A DNA stretch of 44,115 nt from an uncultured Oscillospiraceae bacterium (lineage in GTDB: Bacteria > Bacillota > Clostridia > Oscillospirales > Oscillospiraceae): positions 1 through 44,115 of the forward strand of contig CAKUMO010000020.1 of the NCBI GenBank assembly GCA_934667815.1, written 5' to 3'. Below, one piece after another: positions 17,985 through 24,700 of this stretch. Under the pieces are notes generated by a model. That model saw only the letters and a list, made by a program, of their open reading frames with translations, did no database searches and was not told the origin of the DNA. Every line of letters starts with the position of its first letter. Position 1 is the first letter of the stretch. The translations under genes and the position numbers were made by a program.

Positions 17985-19023
17985 CCCTTGTACCTCCGGC
18001 CTTGATTCTGGGGTCGAGCACCGCATACAGCACCTCCGCCACAAAGTTGCAGACCACGATTGCAATGCTCATAATCAGGAAAATTCCCTGCATCATCGGA
18101 TAATCGCGGCCGTTTGTCGCGCGGAGCAGCTCCAGACCGATTCCCTGATAGACAAAGAGCTGTTCAATAATCAGCGCACCGCCCACAACAAAGCCCAAGC
18201 GCATGAAAAACTCCGTCGTGATCGGCAGCAGCGCATTACGGCCGATGTAAGAGTACAGCACCTTTCCGGAGGACAGGCCGCGGATTTTGGCCATCGTCAC
18301 ATAATCGCTGTTCAGGCAGCTTGTGGTGCAGCTCTTCATCAGAAGAACCCACACGCCGATCTGGGAGAGCATATAGGTCAGAATTGGAATCAGGCCATGC
18401 TTCAGAACGTCCGCAATGAACGCCAGATTCCAGCCGGGCGTCACATTCATGCTATAGGTCCCGCGCAGCATGCCGATGGGCAGCAGCGTGCTTTCCCCGT
18501 TCCAGCGTACGACGCCGAAAATCAGCAGCAGGCAAATTGCGATCAAAAAATCCGGAACCGCACTGAGGAAGGACGACAGGCCGGTCAGCACAGGCTCATA
18601 CCATTTGTCTCGCTTAAATGCCAAAACCGCGCCCAAAACGATACCCAGTAGAAAGGACAGAATCAACCCGCTGCCCACGGTGAACAGCGTCCACGGCAAT
18701 CGCGCCGCCACAATCTTCATGACCGGCACGCCGGGGGACAACAGAGAATCACCAAAATCCAGCCGCAGCACCTTCCCGATGTATTCAAAATACTGCTCGA
18801 TCAGCGGCTTGTTCAAGTCCATGGAAAACAGCGTCGCCGCACGGTTCCGCGCCTCCGTATAGCTGATTCCGTAGAGCACCATCTGATCCTCTACATACCG
18901 GTCGATTGGGTTGGAGGGCATCAGCCGGACAAGGAAAAAGATGATCGTCGTGACCAGGAGCACCGTCAGAAGCATTCTCAGCAGCTTTTTCAGCAAATAA
19001 ATTGCAGTGGGAAGCGACTTCAT
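17974..19023 (-). CDS. ABC importer permease (OppB/DppB-like)
   Basis: A 349-residue permease. The first helix begins LLKKLLRMLLTVLLVTTIIFFLVRLMPSNP, the standard opening of OppB proteins. A large extracytoplasmic loop (about 40-110) follows, then five more helices and the coupling segment SDYVTMAKIRGLSSGKVLYSYIGRNALLP. The C-terminus ends in LDPRIK. The start overlaps the ROK gene stop as ATGA, with GAGGAG upstream, so regulator and importer are translated from one transcript. Confidence 0.92.
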   Translation of the reverse strand: MKSLPTAIYLLKKLLRMLLTVLLVTTIIFFLVRLMPSNPIDRYVEDQMVLYGISYTEARNRAATLFSMDLNKPLIEQYFEYIGKVLRLDFGDSLLSPGVPVMKIVAARLPWTLFTVGSGLILSFLLGIVLGAVLAFKRDKWYEPVLTGLSSFLSAVPDFLIAICLLLIFGVVRWNGESTLLPIGMLRGTYSMNVTPGWNLAFIADVLKHGLIPILTYMLSQIGVWVLLMKSCTTSCLNSDYVTMAKIRGLSSGKVLYSYIGRNALLPITTEFFMRLGFVVGGALIIEQLFVYQGIGLELLRATNGRDYPMMQGIFLIMSIAIVVCNFVAEVLYAVLDPRIKAGGTRDGK

Positions 19024-20060
19024 CTTTTTACCATCTCCTCAAGAAAAGCATCGACATAATTGTGAATCGCGCGAAGCGCTACGCCTCTGGCTGGATTCAG
19101 GTGCTGCTCGCTGCCATAATCGATCTCCACCGGCACCGGCACCACGGAAAGCTGTGCCTTCGCCTGCCGGATTCCCTCCTCGGAGGCATCGCGGAACAGG
19201 CTGCCTGTCAGAACAAAGCGTTCCGTATCCAGCAGGTACGCCGTTTGCAGCATGTGCGGCAAAATGAAGGGAATCATGTCTCCGAGCGTATTTTCTTTTT
19301 TGTCCGCAGCCGCGCGAACCTGCTTTACCTTCAAATCCTTCACAAAGAACTCACCGGCAGCGCCGTACCGCCCTCGCTGCACCTTGCCGTCGATCGTCAG
19401 TCCGCAGCCGATGCCGAAGGGTATGTCGTTGAGCATATACAGCACGAAATTATCGCAGCCGTGCTCCTGCCGGTACAGCTCCGCAGCGCTGTTTGCGTCA
19501 TTTTCAAGGATGATCGGCATATTACAGAAGGTGCTTCTCAGCTCAGAAGCCAGATTCATCATATCCCACGAGGTCTCCATATGCTCCTTGCCCTGCCGCG
19601 TGCCGGACTTGATATGGCCGTCGTTATAGACGATTGCCTTGATGGCAATGCCGATGCCGCGGAGGTTGTCGTGCTTCTGAAGCTCCTTCTCTATTGCGGA
19701 AAAGATGACTTCCTTCACATCGTTGGGCGCATATTCTATGCAGTCGCCGGATAGCGCCGTTCCGTCCACGCCGACCAGATAAATATGCAGGCAGGTGTCC
19801 TCCACATACATGCCCAGAAAAACAGCCTCCCGATTGTTTAAGCCGACCATATTTCCCGGCTTTCCGACCCGTCCCTGCGTATCCTCCTTGCCGATATCCA
19901 CGACCAGATTCTGCTGCTTTAGATCATTGATCAGATAAGAAACGGTTGACGCCTGCAAATTGCAGAATTCCTTCAGTCTGATCTGGGCAACGGGGCCAAG
20001 CTGCTGCAGCGCCTCCACAATCAGGCGCAGATTCTGCTTTCGTTCTGTTTTCTTGTTCAT
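19020..20060 (-). CDS. ROK family transcriptional regulator
   Basis: A 346-residue protein joining an N-terminal winged helix (KQNLRLIVEALQQLGPVAQIRLKEFCNLQASTVSYLINDLKQQNL) to a ROK sugar-kinase-like fold. Visible are GIGIAIKA, ENDANSAAELYR, and IPFGIGCGLTIDGKVQRGRYGAAGEF, the family's acceptor-sugar region. The usual Cys-rich zinc motif of ROK repressors (CxCGxxGC) is absent, since the stretch after AAGEF has no cysteines, so zinc binding is unlikely. It is the first gene of the importer operon and has a promoter and operator directly upstream, pointing to autoregulation and substrate-induced expression of the operon. AGGAGGTG precedes the start. Confidence 0.9.
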   Translation of the reverse strand: MNKKTERKQNLRLIVEALQQLGPVAQIRLKEFCNLQASTVSYLINDLKQQNLVVDIGKEDTQGRVGKPGNMVGLNNREAVFLGMYVEDTCLHIYLVGVDGTALSGDCIEYAPNDVKEVIFSAIEKELQKHDNLRGIGIAIKAIVYNDGHIKSGTRQGKEHMETSWDMMNLASELRSTFCNMPIILENDANSAAELYRQEHGCDNFVLYMLNDIPFGIGCGLTIDGKVQRGRYGAAGEFFVKDLKVKQVRAAADKKENTLGDMIPFILPHMLQTAYLLDTERFVLTGSLFRDASEEGIRQAKAQLSVVPVPVEIDYGSEQHLNPARGVALRAIHNYVDAFLEEMVKR

Positions 20061-20087
20061 CTGCCCGCACCTCCTGGTCGAAAATAT

Positions 20088-20112
20088 TTAATTCATTGTT
20101 TGAACGAATTAA
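20088..20112 (-). promoter_or_regulatory. Candidate ROK operator
   Basis: A 7-bp perfect inverted repeat, TTAATTC, an 11-bp spacer (ATTGTTTGAAC) and GAATTAA, lies between the -10 box and the ribosome site of the ROK gene. AT-rich palindromes of this size resemble XylR/NagC-type operators. Binding here would block its own transcript. Confidence 0.75.
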
Positions 20113-20120
20113 CTGCTTAT

Positions 20121-20149
20121 ACAATACCACTTTCCTTCGCTCCTGTCAA
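20121..20149 (-). promoter_or_regulatory. Promoter of the ROK-importer operon
   Basis: On the minus strand, TTGACA and TATTGT are separated by 17 bp. The -10 box ends 8 bases before the palindromic operator. Confidence 0.82.
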
Positions 20150-20238
20150 TCAGCTATATTAACCAAAAAGCAAGCCTCCAAAATGGGCATTTCGCCGGAA
20201 CTCCCCGGAAAATCAAGGGAAGCGTCGGAAATGGCATA

Positions 20239-20496
20239 TCACAAAGCACTGTTGACAACACCTCCGAGGGCAGCATCAAAGCTATCGTGCATACACCCAA
20301 AGTCATCGCCAAGGTCAATTTGGAACCATCGGGCCGGGCAGAGTACATGACCGTCCTTCCCTTCAGCATTGAGGATCACGAAGCCGATGTCTTCCTGATT
20401 CACTCTATCGAGTATCTCATCAAGGTTGTCGCAGAACTGCTGCCGGGTAATCCGCTCCATTGTTTCCAGAGGCTTGATTTGCCTGAATTCATGCAT
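20239..20496 (-). CDS. Phd-like small antitoxin-type protein
   Basis: An 85-residue protein starting at the ATG behind GGAG. Its core (ITRQQFCDNLDEILDRVNQEDIGFVILNAEGKDGHVLCPARWF) has the strand-helix-strand pattern of Phd/YefM antitoxins, where a helix with LDEILDRV is followed by a hairpin. It lies divergent from a DUF3990 toxin gene, and the two genes have overlapping -35 boxes, so a regulatory role at the shared promoter is plausible. The family assignment rests on pattern only. The gene has no downstream partner, so it may be an orphan, or part of the neighbouring toxin module. Confidence 0.6.
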   Translation of the reverse strand: MHEFRQIKPLETMERITRQQFCDNLDEILDRVNQEDIGFVILNAEGKDGHVLCPARWFQIDLGDDFGCMHDSFDAALGGVVNSAL

Positions 20497-20515
20497 ATCG
20501 CATTCTCCATTTCGC

Positions 20516-20567
20516 TTTATATTTTGTTTTGAAACCGGTTGACAAACTATCATCACGATGTTATACT
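20516..20567. promoter_or_regulatory. Back-to-back overlapping promoters
   Basis: On the plus strand, TTGACA (20539-20544), 17 bp, then TATACT (20562-20567) drive the DUF3990 gene. On the minus strand, TTGTCA (20540-20545), 18 bp, then TATAAA (20516-20521) would drive the Phd-like gene. The two -35 boxes share five base pairs, so the promoters cannot both be occupied. Confidence 0.7.
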
Positions 20568-20606
20568 TTTATTGTACCGTCGCAATGATATAGGAGGTAG
20601 TATCTT

Positions 20607-21305
20607 ATGAGTGTGATTCAACTGCTTCACGGAACCGACCATATCATCGAGGTTCCGGATATCCATATCGGCAATCCCCACAACGACTACGGCATGGGCT
20701 TCTACTGCACCCGGATCGACGAGATGGCGCGGGAGTGGGCCTGCAAAAAGAACACGGACGGCTTTGTCAACAGCTATGCCTTTGACACGGATGGACTGAA
20801 AACACTGAATCTGCTGGACGGCAGCCACACGGTGTTGAACTGGATTGCTCTGCTGCTTCAGTTCAGAACCTTCAAGCTCGACTCCGAGGTAGCTATTGAC
20901 GCAAGGGACTACATCATCAGCCACTATTCGGTGGATTTGTCCGGCTATGATGTGGTCATCGGCTACCGGGCGGACGATTCCTATTTTCAGTATGCCGAGT
21001 CCTTCGTTTCCAACACCCTGCCCCTCAGAAGTCTGAACAAGGCGCTGAAACTCGGAAAGCTGGGTGAGCAGACGGTTGTCATCTCGCAAAAGGGTTTTAA
21101 TCATCTTCAATTTATCAACGCCTATCCCGTCAACAAGAGCGTCTATTATCCCAAGTTCCTAGATAGAGACACTAAGGCGAGGGAGACTTATCGTAAGGAA
21201 ATCAAGAAGAGCAAGTCCTATCGGGACGATATCTTCGTATTGGATATCCTGAGAGAGGAGATGGTTGGCGATGACCCACGCATACAGCGAATCCTATTTG
21301 AGTAA
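20607..21305 (+). CDS. DUF3990 protein, ADP-ribosyltransferase-fold toxin candidate
   Basis: A 232-residue protein opening with LLHGTDH and then NDYGMGFYCTRIDEMAREWA, the signature start of DUF3990. That family is related to ADP-ribosyltransferases, with the HG(T/S) and G-x-GFY(x)T elements corresponding to the NAD site. The C-terminal third is basic (RKEIKKSKSYRDD). GGAGG is 9 bases before the ATG, and a textbook promoter is present. The following XRE gene overlaps it by 35 bases, an arrangement typical of toxin-antitoxin pairs with the toxin first. The likely action is NAD-dependent modification of a cellular target; no target can be named from sequence. Confidence 0.82.
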   Translation: MSVIQLLHGTDHIIEVPDIHIGNPHNDYGMGFYCTRIDEMAREWACKKNTDGFVNSYAFDTDGLKTLNLLDGSHTVLNWIALLLQFRTFKLDSEVAIDARDYIISHYSVDLSGYDVVIGYRADDSYFQYAESFVSNTLPLRSLNKALKLGKLGEQTVVISQKGFNHLQFINAYPVNKSVYYPKFLDRDTKARETYRKEIKKSKSYRDDIFVLDILREEMVGDDPRIQRILFE

Positions 21306-21918
21306 CGCCAAGGATCGTCTGTCCTCCTTCTTTGATTACGCTATCAACGACTGCGGTCTAGAACCGGACTGGATCACGGCTCTCTTTATCAACACAGGCT
21401 ATGCAGAGCAGTTTGAGCGGGGCAATCCTGCCTATGTTGCCGGAATGTCCGGTGTTGAACTTGCCAGAGCGGTGATCCTGAAAGCATATGGGAGAAAGGA
21501 ACTGCCGGAGCCGACCTACGCGGAGGATTGTTCCCCGGAGTATTGGGCCGGTTGGGCGGTCGCCGAGTATCAATGGTTTTCCGGACGGCGGTTCAAAGAC
21601 ATCTTCGCCCGGATTCCTTTGAGCAAAATCATCGGGATGTATTCTGTGTATCACGAGATGGACGTTACGAACTTCATAGATACCATGGAGGAGTTCTACA
21701 AGGCTGCCGAGGGCGATTCCAATCTGAAACGCATTCGTGAAAGCCGCGGCTTGTCTCAATCAGAGCTTGCGGAACAGTCCGGCGTGAATCTTCGCAACAT
21801 TCAGATGTATGAGCAGCGAGGAAACGATATCGACAAAGCCCAGGCACGAACCCTCTATAAGCTGTCCCGCGTGCTTGGATGCGAGATCGAAGACCTGCTG
21901 GAAAATCCGATGATGTGA
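21271..21918 (+). CDS. XRE-type protein, likely antitoxin of the DUF3990 toxin
   Basis: A 215-residue protein. Its N-terminal 150 residues (AYSESYLSNAKDRLSSFFDYAINDCGL and onward) are a domain often found next to DUF3990 genes. Its last 65 residues are a clear helix-turn-helix (LKRIRESRGLSQSELAEQSGVNLRNIQMYEQRGNDIDKAQARTLYKLSRVLGCEIEDLL). The start at 21271 is preceded by GAGAGGAG; a TTG six bases earlier is possible. Overlap with the toxin gene implies coupled translation. Expected roles are neutralising the toxin through the N-terminal domain and repressing the promoter at 20539-20567 through the C-terminal domain. Confidence 0.8.
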   Translation: MTHAYSESYLSNAKDRLSSFFDYAINDCGLEPDWITALFINTGYAEQFERGNPAYVAGMSGVELARAVILKAYGRKELPEPTYAEDCSPEYWAGWAVAEYQWFSGRRFKDIFARIPLSKIIGMYSVYHEMDVTNFIDTMEEFYKAAEGDSNLKRIRESRGLSQSELAEQSGVNLRNIQMYEQRGNDIDKAQARTLYKLSRVLGCEIEDLLENPMM

Positions 21919-21944
21919 TTCTGGGCCAAGACTTATCCGGCATA

Positions 21945-22321
21945 TCAAAGTTGTGTGTTATCCAGGATTCCTTGTCTGAATGCTTCCTCCACAGCCATTG
22001 AGAACACCTTTTCGACCACCATACGATAAACGAACTGATTTCCTCTATATAGTTTGGATGTCCGCAGAGCATCATGCTCTTTTTCAGATCCTCCAAAGCG
22101 GCAAGGAACTCCGGCACATCCTTCTTCCTGACATGGCAGAACACTGCAAGGTACGGAGATCCGGCCTTGGCGTATTCCCGATCAAACCACACCCGAACCT
22201 CATGCTCGATGAACAACTGATCCGCAAGATACCGTGAATCGTCGAAGAACACGAAATAATCATACCGCAGGGAGAATTGCCCAATCGTCCAGTACAGTTT
22301 TTCTCTCAAAACATCCTCCAT
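21945..22321 (-). pseudogene. Hypothetical protein gene with a single-base frameshift
   Basis: The frame starting at 22321 encodes MEDVLREKLYWTIGQF, RYDYFVFFDDSRYLADQLF, then PEFLAALEDLKKSMMLCGHPNY, until about 22036. There the coding pattern jumps by one base into FVYRMVVEKVFSMAVEEAF and continues to a stop at 21945. Adding one base near 22035-22040 restores a 125-residue protein, so a one-base deletion or a sequencing error explains it. Without the correction the frame runs on into the complement of the XRE gene. No known domain was recognised. It is divergent from the XRE gene at 22397, so the two probably formed a regulated pair. Confidence 0.72.
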
Positions 22322-22363
22322 TTTGGATTTTCCTCTTGCTTTTTCAATCCGGCTCTGCTATTC

Positions 22364-22369
22364 TATAAT
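22364..22369 (+). promoter_or_regulatory. Candidate -10 box for the XRE gene
   Basis: A perfect TATAAT lies 27 bases before the ATG. The best -35 at 17 bp is a weak TTTTCA (22341-22346), so the promoter may need activation. Confidence 0.5.
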
Positions 22370-22396
22370 ATTACTCTCTTAAAGGAGGTAATTTCC

Positions 22397-22765
22397 ATGG
22401 GCATGAAAGCCTATCCCGTCATCGACCCTGTCGCTACGGGCAATAACATCCGGCGCTTGCGGTTAGAGCGCGGTCTTACGGTTCGGGACCTGCAAAGCTA
22501 CTTTGGCTTTGAAGAGCCTCGGGCAATTTACAAGTGGCAGAAAGGCGAGAGCCTTCCCACGGTAGATAATCTGTACGCACTCGGAACGCTCTTTGAGGTT
22601 CCGATGGATCAGATCCTGGTTCCCGCTGCGGTAAAACTGCATAGGTTCGGTGAGCAGCAGGCTGAGTCCTGCTGCTCAAATCATTTTATGACCGGCTATT
22701 TTGGATACGGCAAGAGTCCAATGCAACTTCAACCATTTGATCCGTTTGCAAGGTCTGCAGCATGA
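22397..22765 (+). CDS. XRE-family transcriptional regulator
   Basis: A 122-residue protein with a helix-turn-helix at about 15-70 (TGNNIRRLRLERGLTVRDLQSYFGFEEPRAIYKWQKGESLPTVDNLYALGTLFEVPMDQIL). Unusually, the recognition helix contains FEEPRAIYKWQKGES, a form common in accessory-element regulators of Clostridia. The C-terminal 50 residues are low in structure and Cys/Phe rich. AAAGGAGG lies 8 bases before the ATG, which overrides a longer open frame to 22277. It is divergent from the frameshifted gene and may control it. Confidence 0.82.
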   Translation: MGMKAYPVIDPVATGNNIRRLRLERGLTVRDLQSYFGFEEPRAIYKWQKGESLPTVDNLYALGTLFEVPMDQILVPAAVKLHRFGEQQAESCCSNHFMTGYFGYGKSPMQLQPFDPFARSAA

Positions 22766-23103
22766 CAGGTCACGCTGCCAGCTTTGCACCCGGGATAGAA
22801 GATCATGTTTTGATCAGTCCTTAATCTCGTAATCAGCGAGTATGGCTTGCATGCCTCACAATGGAGATGTCAGTTCGGAAGCAAGAATTGGTGTGGTACC
22901 GAAAGAACGGTTCTGATGCAAGGATGTCTGGCGAAGTTGGAGAAGCTGAACGCTTCTTTTCCTCATATCTTGAAGGCTCGTAGGGTGAGCCGAACCAGTT
23001 TTTCCTTACGGAAGTGTGCAGCGTTATCGTTCATCTGCACCTGAACCGGTATCCGTATTCTCTTATCTTGCCGCACCCCAAATAGTCGGTCTGCGCCGGG
23101 GCT
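22766..23103. other. 338 bases without a supported gene
   Basis: Short open frames here have no ribosome site and no recognisable protein pattern. An imperfect GATCA/TTGATC repeat occurs near 22800. The stretch is probably debris between remnants of the accessory island. Confidence 0.5.
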
Positions 23104-23742
23104 TTAGGCCCTGGCGTTTTCCGTGTATGCCTCGAACGCATCCGCGAAGCTGGCGTTCACATCAAAGGGCGGCTCATAATCCACCGCGGAGGTAACGAGG
23201 CACAGATCGATTCTCGTGGAGGTTTCATCTGCCTGCTTATGCAGCTTTCCCAGTGCAGCCCGTATGACCTTCCGATCATAGTTGATGGTCGTCACACGCT
23301 TCACATCGCAGCGATAGGAAATCTGATTGCCTTCCGCATTGAAGCGATAGCCGGTGCCGCCGTTCGGGATTGTCTGCTCAGAGCTGCGTAGGTCGTTCAT
23401 CCGCTTGAAGGTACGGGCGACGCTCTGCCGGGCGGCGTTGAGGCTGACCTCACTGTCCATGTCGATATCCATGGCGTTCTTTGCCTTCCGGATTGCTGCG
23501 AACAGCTTCTCCTTCTCGCCCAGCAGGTACAGCAGGAACTGCGCAATGCTCGTGATCTGCTCATAATACTCGGTTTCAGGGACGGCAAGAACAGTCTCAT
23601 CCTCTGCCTCGGCCATCACCTTGTGGCGCAGGAAGGTGTTCTCCACCTTCGTGACATTGGCGTTGCAATCCAGGATGCTCTGTGCCTCATCCATGAGCGC
23701 CTGGATTTTGTTCTGATAGCGGAATGCTTCTTTCAAATTCAT
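23104..23742 (-). CDS. Hypothetical helical protein
   Basis: A 212-residue protein rich in predicted helix (MNLKEAFRYQNKIQALMDEAQSIL; ITSIAQFLLYLLGEKEKLFAAIRKAKNAM; RQSVARTFKRMNDLRSSEQ), followed by a beta-rich part (GTGYRFNAEGNQISYRCDVKRVTTINYD) and another helix. I have no functional assignment. Its surroundings and the long conserved-looking sequence fit a gene carried by an accessory island of gut Clostridia. The ATG at 23742 has GAGGTG in front; the open frame extends to 23811 without a ribosome site. It is the last gene of a run on the minus strand whose upstream members are damaged. Confidence 0.72.
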   Translation of the reverse strand: MNLKEAFRYQNKIQALMDEAQSILDCNANVTKVENTFLRHKVMAEAEDETVLAVPETEYYEQITSIAQFLLYLLGEKEKLFAAIRKAKNAMDIDMDSEVSLNAARQSVARTFKRMNDLRSSEQTIPNGGTGYRFNAEGNQISYRCDVKRVTTINYDRKVIRAALGKLHKQADETSTRIDLCLVTSAVDYEPPFDVNASFADAFEAYTENARA

Positions 23743-23875
23743 ACTTGTGCACCTCATCTTCGTGATTTGTTTTTCTGTGGATATTGTAACGGTGCTGCCC
23801 GGCAAAGTCATTGAACTCGTAGTTCACACCGATTATCCTGAACCCTGCCACATCCTTTATAAAGTCGTGCTGCTC
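23743..23875 (-). pseudogene. Coding-like remnant after an in-frame TGA
   Basis: Directly after the TGA of the 67-residue gene at 23876, the same frame stays open for more than 60 codons. It reads EQHDFIKDVAGFRIIGVNYE and then FNDFAGQHRYNIHRKTNHED, which looks like genuine protein rather than random sequence. There is no start codon with a ribosome site. Either the upstream gene has acquired a nonsense codon or a deletion has fused a headless gene to it. Confidence 0.5.
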
Positions 23876-24079
23876 TCAGAGCTTCTTTCTGTTCTTCCAG
23901 ACATAATCCAGAAAGACTTTCCAGTTGTTCATCACCTGCCAGTAGACATCCACCTTGATATTCTTCGTATCATCGGTGGAAACCCATGGGGTGATCACAA
24001 CCTCCCATTCACACTTCGCCCAGTAATAATACATGAGTGCGCTGCGAAGCTCCTTGGAAAATTCATCCTTGGTCTTCAT
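23876..24079 (-). CDS. Small hypothetical protein
   Basis: A 67-residue protein rich in aromatic residues (MYYYWAKCEWEVVITPW, VYWQVMNNWKVFLDYVW). Its ATG overlaps the stop of the metallophosphoesterase remnant as ATGA, so the two were translated together. I know no function. It may be complete, ending in KNRKKL, or shortened by the TGA noted in the next stretch. Confidence 0.6.
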   Translation of the reverse strand: MKTKDEFSKELRSALMYYYWAKCEWEVVITPWVSTDDTKNIKVDVYWQVMNNWKVFLDYVWKNRKKL

Positions 24080-24528
24080 CGCGCTCGGTGTAAGGGTATT
24101 CCTGCCAAGCGCATATCGGGCGGCAAGGTCGTCAGCGTATTAAAGTCACCAATTGCCACACCGATTTCGTCATTTGATAATCTTCTTGCCATAGCAATCT
24201 CCTGAATGGATTCACTGGATTCGAATTGATGGAACAGGAAATGCATTTTATCAATCCGCTTGTTGATATGCCAGTGCCCGCAAAACCAGGCAAGATAGTC
24301 CACACACGCTTCAATGGCATCGAGCCATTCTTCGGTGCTGGTGTCCACCGTGCTTTGGTCAATCCCGGGCAGAAATACTTCCACAGGCTCATACCGGAAC
24401 GGGCAGGTATGAGATAAGATCACATCAATGGGCTTGTCCTTGATCTGACGTTCCACATACCGTTTGATTTCTTCGCTGGGCTGTTCGTCTGCCCACCATC
24501 CGTATCCATGCGCAAGGTTGCATTTCAC
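24076..24528 (-). pseudogene. Metallophosphoesterase, N-terminal half missing
   Basis: The 150-residue frame begins at a GTG with no useful ribosome site and enters mid-protein at HGYGWWADEQPSEEIKRYVE. Then come VILSHTCPF and WFCGHWHINKRIDK, which are the C-terminal metal-binding motifs (SHxxP and GHxH) of calcineurin-like phosphoesterases. The N-terminal GDxH, GDxxDR and GNH motifs are absent, so the protein cannot be active. The break is at about 24528, only 73 bases from the promoter of the Fe-S operon. The 40 residues after FHQFESSES also depart from the family. Confidence 0.75.
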
Positions 24529-24546
24529 AAGCGCCCTTTGACAACT

Positions 24547-24561
24547 TGTACAATTCGTACA
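24547..24561 (+). promoter_or_regulatory. Inverted repeat upstream of the Fe-S operon
   Basis: TGTAC, 5 bases (AATTC) and GTACA form a perfect palindrome centred about 47 bp upstream of the -35 box of the Fe-S operon. Its position would suit an activator of the CRP/FNR class, but the sequence is not a canonical FNR box. Confidence 0.45.
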
Positions 24562-24600
24562 GCAAAAAATAATGAAATCCTACAAAAAACCGGCGAGATA

Positions 24601-24629
24601 TTGACTTTGTTTGTTTTTGTGTGTAAAAT
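24601..24629 (+). promoter_or_regulatory. Promoter of the Fe-S/ATPase operon
   Basis: TTGACT, 17 bp, then TAAAAT, 71 bases before the first ATG. Confidence 0.75.
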
Positions 24630-24700
24630 GAAACCAATCGAACATTATCGCAATATTCCGTTCGAAATTCAGTCAAGAGCAATCAAAGGAGCAATCGGAG

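Noticed and set aside
22847..23044. A 65-codon plus-strand frame in the gene-free stretch
   Set aside because: No ribosome site and no protein-like pattern; it lies among remnants.
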